The notes under the pieces are model-generated. The model did no database searches. It was not told where the DNA came from and worked only from the letters and a program-made list of their open reading frames with translations. From Firmicutes bacterium CAG:170 (GTDB taxonomy: Bacteria > Bacillota > Clostridia > Oscillospirales > Oscillospiraceae), in NCBI GenBank assembly GCA_000436735.1, contig FR887237.1:296-20712 (forward strand): a stretch of DNA of 20,417 nt. The letters run 5' to 3'. The position numbers and the translations under genes are program-made. Of the stretch, positions 14,621 through 20,417 are shown piece after piece (positions within the stretch are counted from its first letter, which is position 1; every line of letters begins with the position of its first letter).

Positions 14621-14660
14621 TACAAAATCAGTCGCCGCCCAGCGCGCAACGACACAGAAA

Positions 14661-14701
14661 AACCTCCCGGATCATTTGGTCCGGGAGGTTCGTTTTTGTT
14701 T
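14661..14701. terminator. Bidirectional terminator between pepT and larA
   Basis: AACCTCCCGGA (14661-14671) and TCCGGGAGGTT (14680-14690) form an 11-bp perfect stem. On the plus strand TTTTTGTTT follows; on the minus strand the A-tract on the other side gives TTTTTCTG. It ends both convergent transcripts. Confidence 0.92.
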
Positions 14702-14712
14702 ATGCGGGGCGC

Positions 14713-15960
14713 TCAGCAAGGCACCGGCAGCGTTGCGCCGCCGAAGGGCATGGCAATGACCGTCGCCTCGGGGCCATATCTCCGGAACGCCTCCTCCAGC
14801 GCATACTGCGCGCTGGGCTGCGGGTTCAGGAAAATGCTGCGGACGAACGCGTCCGGCATTTCGCTGACTAAGTCGATCTGCGCGTTTTCCAGCACCATCG
14901 CAATGGCGGCAGCCTTGTGCCCGCCCAGCTCAAAGTGCTCGTGTACGCGCTCGATCATGGAATGCGCATCCGCTGCCTCCAGCAGCCACTGCTCAAATTT
15001 CGCGCTGCCAAGGCCTTCCGGACACGCGCCGATGAGGATGATCGTGCCGCCTCTTTTGACAGCGTGTTTTGCATTATCCAGCGCCTTCTGCGTCTGGTAG
15101 AGGTTCGCATCCTTAGGCGCGCCGCCCTGTGACACAAGCACGATGTCCGCGCACTGCGGGATCGGCCTGCGGTACATCCGGTCGAGATACGCGCAGCCCG
15201 CGCGGTGCGCCTCGATCGTGTCGCCTGCCACGGCGTGGACGATGTGCTTGTGCTCGTCGAGCACCACGTTCACGATATAGTCCACGCCGCAGATGCGTCC
15301 GGCTTCCTCAATGTCCGCGCGGATGGGATTGCCGTCCAGTTTCCCGGCGCAGGCGCTTTCCCGCACCATCATGCGGTGATTTGCCTGAATTGCCGCCGGG
15401 GTGGAAACGCCCGGCATGATTGCCTTCGCGCCGCCGGAGTAGCCGGCAAAGTAATGAAATTCGATGTTGCCGGTGCAGATGCGAAAATCTGCTTCGGCCA
15501 CAACGCGGGTAATGTCGACCGGCGTTCCGGCGCTTGTCGTGCCGAGGTGGGTGCAGTCGTCCGGGTCGGAGTCCACGCACCGCACGCGGCGCCAGACGCG
15601 CTCACCCGCGAGCTTGCGCTGCTCCGCCTCCGTGTGATGGCGGTGCGAGCCAAGCGCAAACACGACAGTAATATCGCCATCCCGGCAGCCCGCCGCCGTG
15701 AGCTCGTCCAAAATGGCAGGCAGAATTTCATAGCTCGGCACGGGCCGGGAGATATCGCTCGCAATGATGGCAATCTTCTGCCCCGGTTTTACCAGCTCCC
15801 GCAGCGGCTTTGCGCCGATGGGGTGCGCCAGCGCGTATCGCACGGCGGCCTCGCCGCCGCGCTCGTGCGGAATCTCATTCGCCGTCAAGACGCCCAGCAG
15901 GTTTTCATCCGGGATCTCGACCGTCTGTATGCCGGTGCCGTATCCAAAATCCAGCCTCAT
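14713..15960 (-). CDS. larA: LarA-family nickel-dependent 2-hydroxyacid racemase/epimerase
   Basis: The LarA family racemises lactate and other 2-hydroxyacids with a covalently bound nickel-pincer nucleotide. The 415 residues carry the expected landmarks: FGYG at the start, SDISRPVP (D69, R72), ALGSHRHH (H106), the block GNIEFHYFAGYSGGAKAIMP with H169 and the cofactor-attaching K179, H195 (IQANHRMM), and VSQGGAPKDANLYQ further on. They correspond in order and spacing to the Lactiplantibacillus LarA catalytic residues. The true substrate is uncertain because LarA homologues also act on malate, phenyllactate, hydroxyglutarate or gluconate. Its ATG overlaps the pgk stop by 4 nt, so it is made with glycolytic enzymes. 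The cofactor genes larB, larC and larE are not in this window. Confidence 0.87.
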   Translation of the reverse strand: MRLDFGYGTGIQTVEIPDENLLGVLTANEIPHERGGEAAVRYALAHPIGAKPLRELVKPGQKIAIIASDISRPVPSYEILPAILDELTAAGCRDGDITVVFALGSHRHHTEAEQRKLAGERVWRRVRCVDSDPDDCTHLGTTSAGTPVDITRVVAEADFRICTGNIEFHYFAGYSGGAKAIMPGVSTPAAIQANHRMMVRESACAGKLDGNPIRADIEEAGRICGVDYIVNVVLDEHKHIVHAVAGDTIEAHRAGCAYLDRMYRRPIPQCADIVLVSQGGAPKDANLYQTQKALDNAKHAVKRGGTIILIGACPEGLGSAKFEQWLLEAADAHSMIERVHEHFELGGHKAAAIAMVLENAQIDLVSEMPDAFVRSIFLNPQPSAQYALEEAFRRYGPEATVIAMPFGGATLPVPC

Positions 15961-17216
15961 GCACGCCCTCCGAAGCGCTGCGCCGCACCGCGCAGCGCTT
16001 TTACGACGGGCAGCTCCTCACCGGTCAGGAAGCGGATCAGCGCGCCGCCGCCCGTGCAGACGTAGCCGAGCTTGTCCTTGACCTGATACTTTGCCGCCGC
16101 TGTTACGCTGTCGCCGCCGCCGACCACGGTATAGCCGGACGCCGCACCGAGCGCCTCGAATACGGCTTTTGTGCCAAGCTCCGTCTCCGGCTTCTCAAAT
16201 ATGCCCATCGGCCCGTTGACGAAAACCGTTTTTGCCGCCAGAATGACATCCACATACTGCTTTGCCGTCCGGCTCCCGATATCCACGGCGCAGATATCCG
16301 GCGGGACTGCGCCGATCATGCACTCCCTGCGTCCGCCGTTCTCGACATAAGCAAGGTCGGACGGCAGAAGGATCTTGTCTGCGTACTTTTTATAAATATC
16401 TCTGGCCTTCTCGATGTACTCGCCGTAATTGCTGCTGTAGATAAAATCCAGGCTTTCCTGCCCGATGGCCTCGCCTCTGGCCGTAAGCAGGATGTTGCCG
16501 ACCAATCCGCCTGTCAGGACCGTGTCGGCCACGCCGCTGCCGAGCACGGTCTCCATCATCAGGAACGCATCCGAAATTTTCGAGCCGCCCAGCACGAACA
16601 CACACGGCTTTTCCGGCGCAGCCATCAGCTCAGAAATGACGCAGTATTCTTTTTCAAACAGCCGCCCCATCGCAGACGGCAGCACCTGCTCAAAGCCGCA
16701 CAGGCTCGGCTGGTCGCGGTGCGCGGCAGCAAATGCGTCGCAGACATAATAGTCTGCCAGCGGCGCCAGCTTCTCCACAAGCAGCGTTTTAGCCTGCTGC
16801 TCATGCGTGAGCCGCAGCTTCATCTCGAAGAGCGTCTGCTCCTCGGAAACATAGCGCACGTTGTCCAGCAGCAGAATTTCTCCGTTTTGGAGAGCGCTGA
16901 TTTTTTCGCGCGCAGCAGGCCCGCACACGTCGTCGATCCACTGCACGGGGCGTTCCAGCAGGCGGCTGAGCACGTCCGCGTGTGGGCGGGTGCAGTAAAA
17001 ATTCTTGTATTCAATATCGCTGCCCTGATGGGCGAGCAGAACGAGCTTTGCGCCCTTGTCCGACAGCTCGCGCACGGTGGGGACGCTGGCTTCGATGCGG
17101 GCGGTGCTTTTGAGCGTGCCGGTCGCGCGATCGACCGGCTGGTTGAGATCCAGCCGGCACAGAACGGTCTTACCGGCGACATCGAATTCGTCAAGCGTGT
17201 AGATGCCAAATCGCAT
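15957..17216 (-). CDS. pgk: Phosphoglycerate kinase, archaeal-like
   Basis: It converts 1,3-bisphosphoglycerate and ADP to 3-phosphoglycerate and ATP. The 419 residues contain all family blocks: RLDLNQPVD (with D23), H63, NVRY (R121), GGSKISDA (210-217), GPMGIFEKP (335-343), GGGDSVTAA (366-374) and TGGGALIRFL. Several stretches follow the archaeal version instead of the common bacterial one, notably LLAHQGSD, GEILLLDNVRY, CDAFAAAHRDQPSLCGF, VLPSAMGRLFEKE and FLTGEELPVV. The ATG at 17216 has AGGAGGA about 7 nt upstream. It sits between an archaeal-type GAPDH and larA in one operon. A 12-bp hairpin lies just before its ribosome binding site. A bacterial-type pgk may exist elsewhere in the genome. 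Confidence 0.95.
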   Translation of the reverse strand: MRFGIYTLDEFDVAGKTVLCRLDLNQPVDRATGTLKSTARIEASVPTVRELSDKGAKLVLLAHQGSDIEYKNFYCTRPHADVLSRLLERPVQWIDDVCGPAAREKISALQNGEILLLDNVRYVSEEQTLFEMKLRLTHEQQAKTLLVEKLAPLADYYVCDAFAAAHRDQPSLCGFEQVLPSAMGRLFEKEYCVISELMAAPEKPCVFVLGGSKISDAFLMMETVLGSGVADTVLTGGLVGNILLTARGEAIGQESLDFIYSSNYGEYIEKARDIYKKYADKILLPSDLAYVENGGRRECMIGAVPPDICAVDIGSRTAKQYVDVILAAKTVFVNGPMGIFEKPETELGTKAVFEALGAASGYTVVGGGDSVTAAAKYQVKDKLGYVCTGGGALIRFLTGEELPVVKALRGAAQRFGGRA

Positions 17217-17242
17217 AAAGTGATTCCTCCTGAATGTGGACG

Positions 17243-17270
17243 GCGGGACAAGGCCAACGCCTTGTCCCGC
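17243..17270. promoter_or_regulatory. Perfect 12-bp hairpin in the gap-pgk intergenic RNA
   Basis: GCGGGACAAGGC (17243-17254) and GCCTTGTCCCGC (17259-17270) are perfect complements around a CAAC loop. No T-run follows on either strand, so it is not a standard terminator. On the mRNA it lies about 13 nt upstream of the pgk ribosome binding site, fitting a processing or stability element. Confidence 0.6.
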
Positions 17271-17374
17271 ACTGGCCGCTGGGATCCGCTGGGGAAGGGG
17301 ATAGAATGGGATGATGGGAAGGAACTATTTCAGAGGTCTGCTCCCTGAATCGAAAGTGTCCGTAAGCAAGCCTC

Positions 17375-18433
17375 TTACTTTTTGAACTTGCCGATGCCCA
17401 GATACTTGTTGGTCATGGCAGTGCCTTCTTCGCGCGTGAGCTGCATCTTCGTGGCAGCGCGAATGGCGTCCATCGTCTCTGGGATGGTCACGGACTCCTG
17501 CGGGATATTGATGGCATACATAATATCGTTGCCGGATTCGACGATGGAATCCTCCCACAGACCGATCTCATACATGTCACCGCGGCGGTTGCCGAGATCG
17601 CGTGCATATTTGAAGAACGAGGCGTTGCCCTTGAAGCCCTCATCGATGGTGACGGTGCGGATACGCGGATGCTTGCGGAACGCCTCGAGCGCCATTTCCT
17701 TTGTGATCTTCTTTCCATCCTTTGCGGTGGCGAGGACGGTGATGATGTGACCGTGGGTGACAGGCGTATGAACCAGAATGCCGGTGGCATTGACGTGCGG
17801 CATGATGGTCATGAGATCGACGGCCTGATGGGTCGGAGCCTTGTCCATCTGCAACGCATTGGTCAGCCCGCGGTGATAGTCGCCGGGGTCTGCCACGCGG
17901 CGGATGATCGTGATGGCAACCTTTTCAATGCCGATCTCGCGGTCGAGGCAATCGACGGTACGGATCAGGCCGGTCGTATTGCAGGAGGTCAGCTTCAGAT
18001 AGTTCTGACCGACGCCCTTTTCATAGTTCGCATAGCCATGGAAGAAAACATCCGCGACGGAGTTTTTCTCACCGCCCTGGAAGATCGCTTTGACGCCGTA
18101 CTTGTCGTAATAGTTTTCCTTGTTCTTCGCACCGACGCCGCCGGGGGCGGAGTCGAGCATAATATCGACCTTCTGGCACAGCTCGTCAAAGCTGCCTGCG
18201 ACGGGAATGTCCTTCGCTTCGAACGCGGCCTTGTCAGCGCCATCGACCAGATAGAGGTCATATTTTACACCGTTCGCGCCGATCATATCGCGCTCGCGCA
18301 GCGCCTGAAGAGACAGCGTCGGCGCAAGATCGGCAATGCCGACCAGCTCCATATCCTCCTGCATCGCAACACCGTCCGCCAGCCTCTGTCCGATGGTGCC
18401 ATAGCCCGCAATACCAACTCTGATCTTTCTCAT
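17375..18433 (-). CDS. gap: Type II (archaeal-type) glyceraldehyde-3-phosphate dehydrogenase
   Basis: It oxidises glyceraldehyde-3-phosphate with phosphate to 1,3-bisphosphoglycerate, using NAD or NADP. The 352 residues follow the archaeal class II family (EC 1.2.1.59), not the bacterial GapA class. The Rossmann motif is GIAGYGTIGQR. Family-specific blocks are SAPGGVGAKNKE, VKAIFQGGEKNSVADV, the catalytic C151 in LTSCNTTGLIRT, RRVADPGD and the histidine H202 in APTHQAVDLMTIMP. I chose the ATG at 18433 because GGGAGG lies about 4-5 nt upstream. The ATG at 18445 overlaps that site. It is the first gene of the operon with pgk and larA and has a perfect promoter. Cofactor preference cannot be decided by eye. 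Confidence 0.95.
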   Translation of the reverse strand: MRKIRVGIAGYGTIGQRLADGVAMQEDMELVGIADLAPTLSLQALRERDMIGANGVKYDLYLVDGADKAAFEAKDIPVAGSFDELCQKVDIMLDSAPGGVGAKNKENYYDKYGVKAIFQGGEKNSVADVFFHGYANYEKGVGQNYLKLTSCNTTGLIRTVDCLDREIGIEKVAITIIRRVADPGDYHRGLTNALQMDKAPTHQAVDLMTIMPHVNATGILVHTPVTHGHIITVLATAKDGKKITKEMALEAFRKHPRIRTVTIDEGFKGNASFFKYARDLGNRRGDMYEIGLWEDSIVESGNDIMYAINIPQESVTIPETMDAIRAATKMQLTREEGTAMTNKYLGIGKFKK

Positions 18434-18462
18434 ATTGCCTCCCATAAATTGAATATATATTG

Positions 18463-18479
18463 GTTAAGTAATAATTAAC
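18463..18479. promoter_or_regulatory. Dyad GTTAA-N7-TTAAC in the gap leader
   Basis: A 17-bp element with 5-bp inverted arms lies between the gap promoter and its start codon, next to the 10-bp palindrome AATATATATT (18452-18461). It is a plausible operator for an unknown regulator, but AT-rich sequence makes short palindromes common. Confidence 0.35.
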
Positions 18480-18498
18480 TCGTGGTCTGCATGTTGCT

Positions 18499-18527
18499 AT
18501 TATAGGTGTCATTTTAATAGTTGTCAA
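18499..18527 (-). promoter_or_regulatory. Perfect-consensus sigma-A promoter of gap-pgk-larA
   Basis: On the minus strand TTGACA (18522-18527) and TATAAT (18499-18504) are exactly 17 nt apart. The leader to the gap ATG is about 60 nt. The surrounding 18446-18680 is strongly AT-rich compared with the rest of the window. This predicts high expression. Confidence 0.9.
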
Positions 18528-18689
18528 TATAATCACGCAAATTTAATCATAATTTATTCAGTATTTGTCTTATTTTTTATTCACTTTGCCAAATCGGTTG
18601 TCAACTTTTTTCATTACATTGAAAACTCTTATCATTTTTCTTGACTTTTCGCACACTTTTGATCGCATTTTTGCGCATTCCGGGCATAC

Positions 18690-18723
18690 AAAAAGACGCT
18701 CTGGAGATCCAGAGCGTCTTTTT
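18690..18723. terminator. Bidirectional 15-bp terminator between divergent operons
   Basis: AAAAAGACGCTCTGG (18690-18704) and CCAGAGCGTCTTTTT (18709-18723) form a perfect stem with a 4-nt loop. T-runs occur on both strands. It lies between two divergent promoters, where no annotated transcript should end, so it implies an unseen transcript or insulation. Confidence 0.85.
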
Positions 18724-18895
18724 ACGGAGCTGCGGCACGCCTGCGCATGCGCTGTGGGTGCGTATACGGGTGTGGAGTGGTGAGAGACTGCGGCGCGAAC
18801 CGGCAGCGCTCCGTAATGCGTCCAGCATAAGCGCAGTGGCCCGGAAATGCAATCGTTCACGCCTGCGCTTTGCGCGCGCTTTATGCCGCAGTGCC
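18722..18895. ncRNA. Candidate structured small RNA adjacent to the terminator
   Basis: The 380-bp gap 18724-19100 has no credible protein gene. TTACGGAGC (18722-18730) pairs with GCTCCGTAA (18808-18816), enclosing about 80 nt. A neighbouring arm pair is GCATAAGCGC (about 18825) with GCGCTTTATGC (about 18877), with one bulge. An 11-bp direct repeat CACGCCTGCGC occurs at 18736 and 18858. The strongest reading is a minus-strand RNA ending at the terminator at 18690, but I found no good promoter for it. Strand and identity are unsettled; it may also be degraded sequence. Confidence 0.3.
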
Positions 18896-19008
18896 TCTTT
18901 TGACGGCTTCTGAACGTTATCTTCCTGTTTTTCTGTTTTCTTCCATGGATTGTGGTCATTTTGCACAGTTTGTGGTATTAAGATAGCGTTAAAATTCGTC
19001 AGTATGAC

Positions 19009-19037
19009 TTTACCCTGCTTCTCCGATATGCTACAGT
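19009..19037 (+). promoter_or_regulatory. Possible sigma-A promoter of the symporter gene
   Basis: TTTACC (19009-19014) and TACAGT (19032-19037) are 17 nt apart, with an extended TGC before the -10. Both boxes are moderate matches. Confidence 0.45.
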
Positions 19038-19051
19038 AAATAGCGTAATAA

Positions 19052-19087
19052 GGGAAAGCGTCCGTTGACACGGATGCAATGTTTCCC
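19052..19087 (+). promoter_or_regulatory. Leader hairpin before the symporter gene
   Basis: GGGAAA (19052-19057) pairs with TTTCCC (19082-19087). Inside it GCGTCCG (19058-19064) pairs with CGGATGC (19071-19077) with one G-U, leaving a 4-nt bulge. It lies between the predicted start and the AAGGAGA ribosome binding site and may affect mRNA stability. Confidence 0.4.
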
Positions 19088-19108
19088 GGAGAAGAAAAGG
19101 AGAGTATC

Positions 19109-20359
19109 ATGAAAGAAAAGAAGAAGCTCAGCCTGCCGATCAAAATATTCATCGGCATGGCCCTCGGCATCATTGCCGGACTCATCTTCGCATTCGCCCA
19201 TCTCGGCGAGTTCACAAAGGAATGGATCAAGCCCATCGGCACCATCTATGTAAACCTGCTGAAATTCCTTGTCGTCCCCGTTGTTCTGTTCTCCATTGCC
19301 GACGGCGTTATCTCCCTTAACGACCTCAAGCGCGTCGGCTCCGTCGGTCTCAAGACCTTTGTTTACTATATGGCCACCACCGCGCTGGCCGTTGTGATCG
19401 GTCTTGCGCTGGTCAACATCTTCAAGGGCGCGTTCACGCCGCTGCCCTCCGCCGATATCGAAGCTCTGACCTATGAGGCGAAGGAAGCTCCGTCCGTCAT
19501 GCAGGTCATCGTAAATATCTTCCCGTCCAACCTTGTGCAGCCGATGGTCACCTCCGACATGCTGCCGATCATCGTGATCGCCATCTTCCTTGGCGCCGGC
19601 TGCCTTGCCGCCGGTGAGAAGGGTGCAAAGATCGCTGACCTCATCAACTGCGGTCAGGACGTCGTCATGAAGATCATGATGATGATCATCAGCTTCACCC
19701 CGATCGGCGTTTTCTGCCTCATGACCAACGTCGTCGCTGAGAACGGCCCGCAGATCATTGGCAAGCTCGCTCTGATTATCGGCGTCGCCTACCTCGGCTA
19801 TATCATTCACGTTCTCGTCGTCTACGGCCTGTCCGTCCGCTTCCTGTCCAAGATGAGCCCCATCAAGTTCTTCAAGGGCATCGCTCCGGCCATGATCACC
19901 GCCTTCACGACGACCTCCTCCAATGCGACCCTCCCCGTCAACATCGAGTGCTGCAACAACATGGGCGCGGAGCCTGAGATCAGCGCGTTCGTCCTGCCGC
20001 TTGGCGCGACGATCAACATGGACGGCACCGCCATCTATCAGGCAGTCTGCACCGTCTTTATCGCCTGCTGCTACGGCCGTGACCTGAGCCTCGGCGATAT
20101 GGCCATGATCGTTCTGACCGCGACCCTCGCTTCCGTCGGTACCGCCGGTACGCCGGGCGCCGGCATGATCATGCTGGCGATGGTTCTGACGCAGGTCGGC
20201 CTCCCCGTCGAAGGTATCGCCATCATCGCGGGCGTCGATAAGCTGTTCGATATGGGCCGTACCACGCTGAACATCACCGGCGACGCGACCTGCGCCCTGT
20301 GGATCTCCCGCACCGAGCGCGAGAAGAAGGCCCGCATGGCTGCCAAGGCAAACAAATAA
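19109..20359 (+). CDS. Dicarboxylate/amino acid:cation symporter (DAACS family, glutamate/aspartate type)
   Basis: A cytoplasmic-membrane, sodium- or proton-coupled transporter of the GltP/GltPh family. The 416 residues start at an ATG with AAGGAGA about 6-8 nt upstream; an in-frame ATG at 19079 lacks such a site. Landmarks are the first helices (IFIGMALGIIAGLIFAF), the serine-rich hairpin TTTSSNATLP (267-276), the NMDGT cation-binding motif (303-307), the second hairpin ASVGTAGTPGAGM (341-353) and helix 8 with D381, R384 and N388 (DMGRTTLNITGD). The arginine at 384 matches the residue that holds the side-chain carboxylate in GltPh, so glutamate or aspartate is the likely substrate. It is a single-gene unit, divergent from the gap operon. 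Confidence 0.95.
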   Translation: MKEKKKLSLPIKIFIGMALGIIAGLIFAFAHLGEFTKEWIKPIGTIYVNLLKFLVVPVVLFSIADGVISLNDLKRVGSVGLKTFVYYMATTALAVVIGLALVNIFKGAFTPLPSADIEALTYEAKEAPSVMQVIVNIFPSNLVQPMVTSDMLPIIVIAIFLGAGCLAAGEKGAKIADLINCGQDVVMKIMMMIISFTPIGVFCLMTNVVAENGPQIIGKLALIIGVAYLGYIIHVLVVYGLSVRFLSKMSPIKFFKGIAPAMITAFTTTSSNATLPVNIECCNNMGAEPEISAFVLPLGATINMDGTAIYQAVCTVFIACCYGRDLSLGDMAMIVLTATLASVGTAGTPGAGMIMLAMVLTQVGLPVEGIAIIAGVDKLFDMGRTTLNITGDATCALWISRTEREKKARMAAKANK

Positions 20360-20399
20360 GCATCAGGCTTCTCCCCTGTTGTATCCTTACAAAACGGGC

Positions 20400-20417
20400 C
20401 TGCCGCTTTCGCGGCAG
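20400..20417 (+). terminator. Probable terminator hairpin of the symporter gene, cut by window end
   Basis: CTGCCGC (20400-20406) and GCGGCAG (20411-20417) form a perfect 7-bp stem around TTTC. The expected T-run would lie beyond the window. Confidence 0.6.

Noticed and set aside
18570..18959. 129-codon minus-strand open frame in the gap-symporter intergenic region
   Set aside because: It runs through a perfect 15-bp terminator hairpin and an AT-rich promoter area. The composition (Arg, Lys, Cys, Ser scattered) suggests no real protein, and no ribosome binding site is seen.

Overview
The window looks like a GC-rich, gut-associated member of the Firmicutes (Clostridia, probably Oscillospiraceae or a close relative). 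This is inferred from strong GGAGG-type ribosome binding sites, sigma-A promoters with near-consensus boxes, a conjugated bile salt hydrolase, AgrA/LytR-type two-component genes and a MetV/MetF pair. No rRNA, tRNA, CRISPR array, phage gene or insertion sequence is visible. The ends cut through an ABC transporter gene on the left and a terminator hairpin on the right.

Region 1 (1-4730, all minus strand) reads from right to left. It starts with a decayed MFS transporter fragment, then a consensus promoter, a LytTR response regulator and its soluble GHKL histidine kinase. The kinase is interrupted by one in-frame amber codon between its N and G boxes. A 13-bp dyad follows, then a two-gene heterodimeric ABC exporter operon, of which the second gene runs off the window. 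This is the usual layout of a sensed efflux or peptide-export system, here with a possibly broken sensor.

Region 2 (4890-9650, minus strand) holds housekeeping and host-interaction genes. They are an XRE-TPR regulator with a nested palindromic operator, a bile salt hydrolase with an internal 12-residue tandem duplication, the iscS-iscU iron-sulfur cluster operon with a perfect-consensus promoter, and an rlmH-cupin operon.

Region 3 (9730-14700, plus strand) carries metV-metF (5,10-methylene-THF reductase of the acetogen type), pyruvate kinase and peptidase T. Between metF and pyk lies a leader with its own promoter, several hairpins, two successive intrinsic terminators and a 26-codon small ORF. 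The arrangement suggests attenuation control of pyk by an RNA element I cannot assign to a known class.

Region 4 (14660-18530, minus strand) is a three-gene operon read from a perfect TTGACA-N17-TATAAT promoter. It encodes an archaeal-type (type II) glyceraldehyde-3-phosphate dehydrogenase, an archaeal-type phosphoglycerate kinase and a LarA-family nickel-pincer 2-hydroxyacid racemase whose start overlaps the pgk stop. With pyk nearby, this is a lower-glycolysis cluster in which two enzymes resemble archaeal rather than bacterial families. It is the most interesting part of the window.

Region 5 (18530-20417) has an AT-rich promoter area, a 15-bp bidirectional terminator next to a structured stretch that may encode a small RNA, and a glutamate/aspartate-type DAACS symporter on the plus strand.
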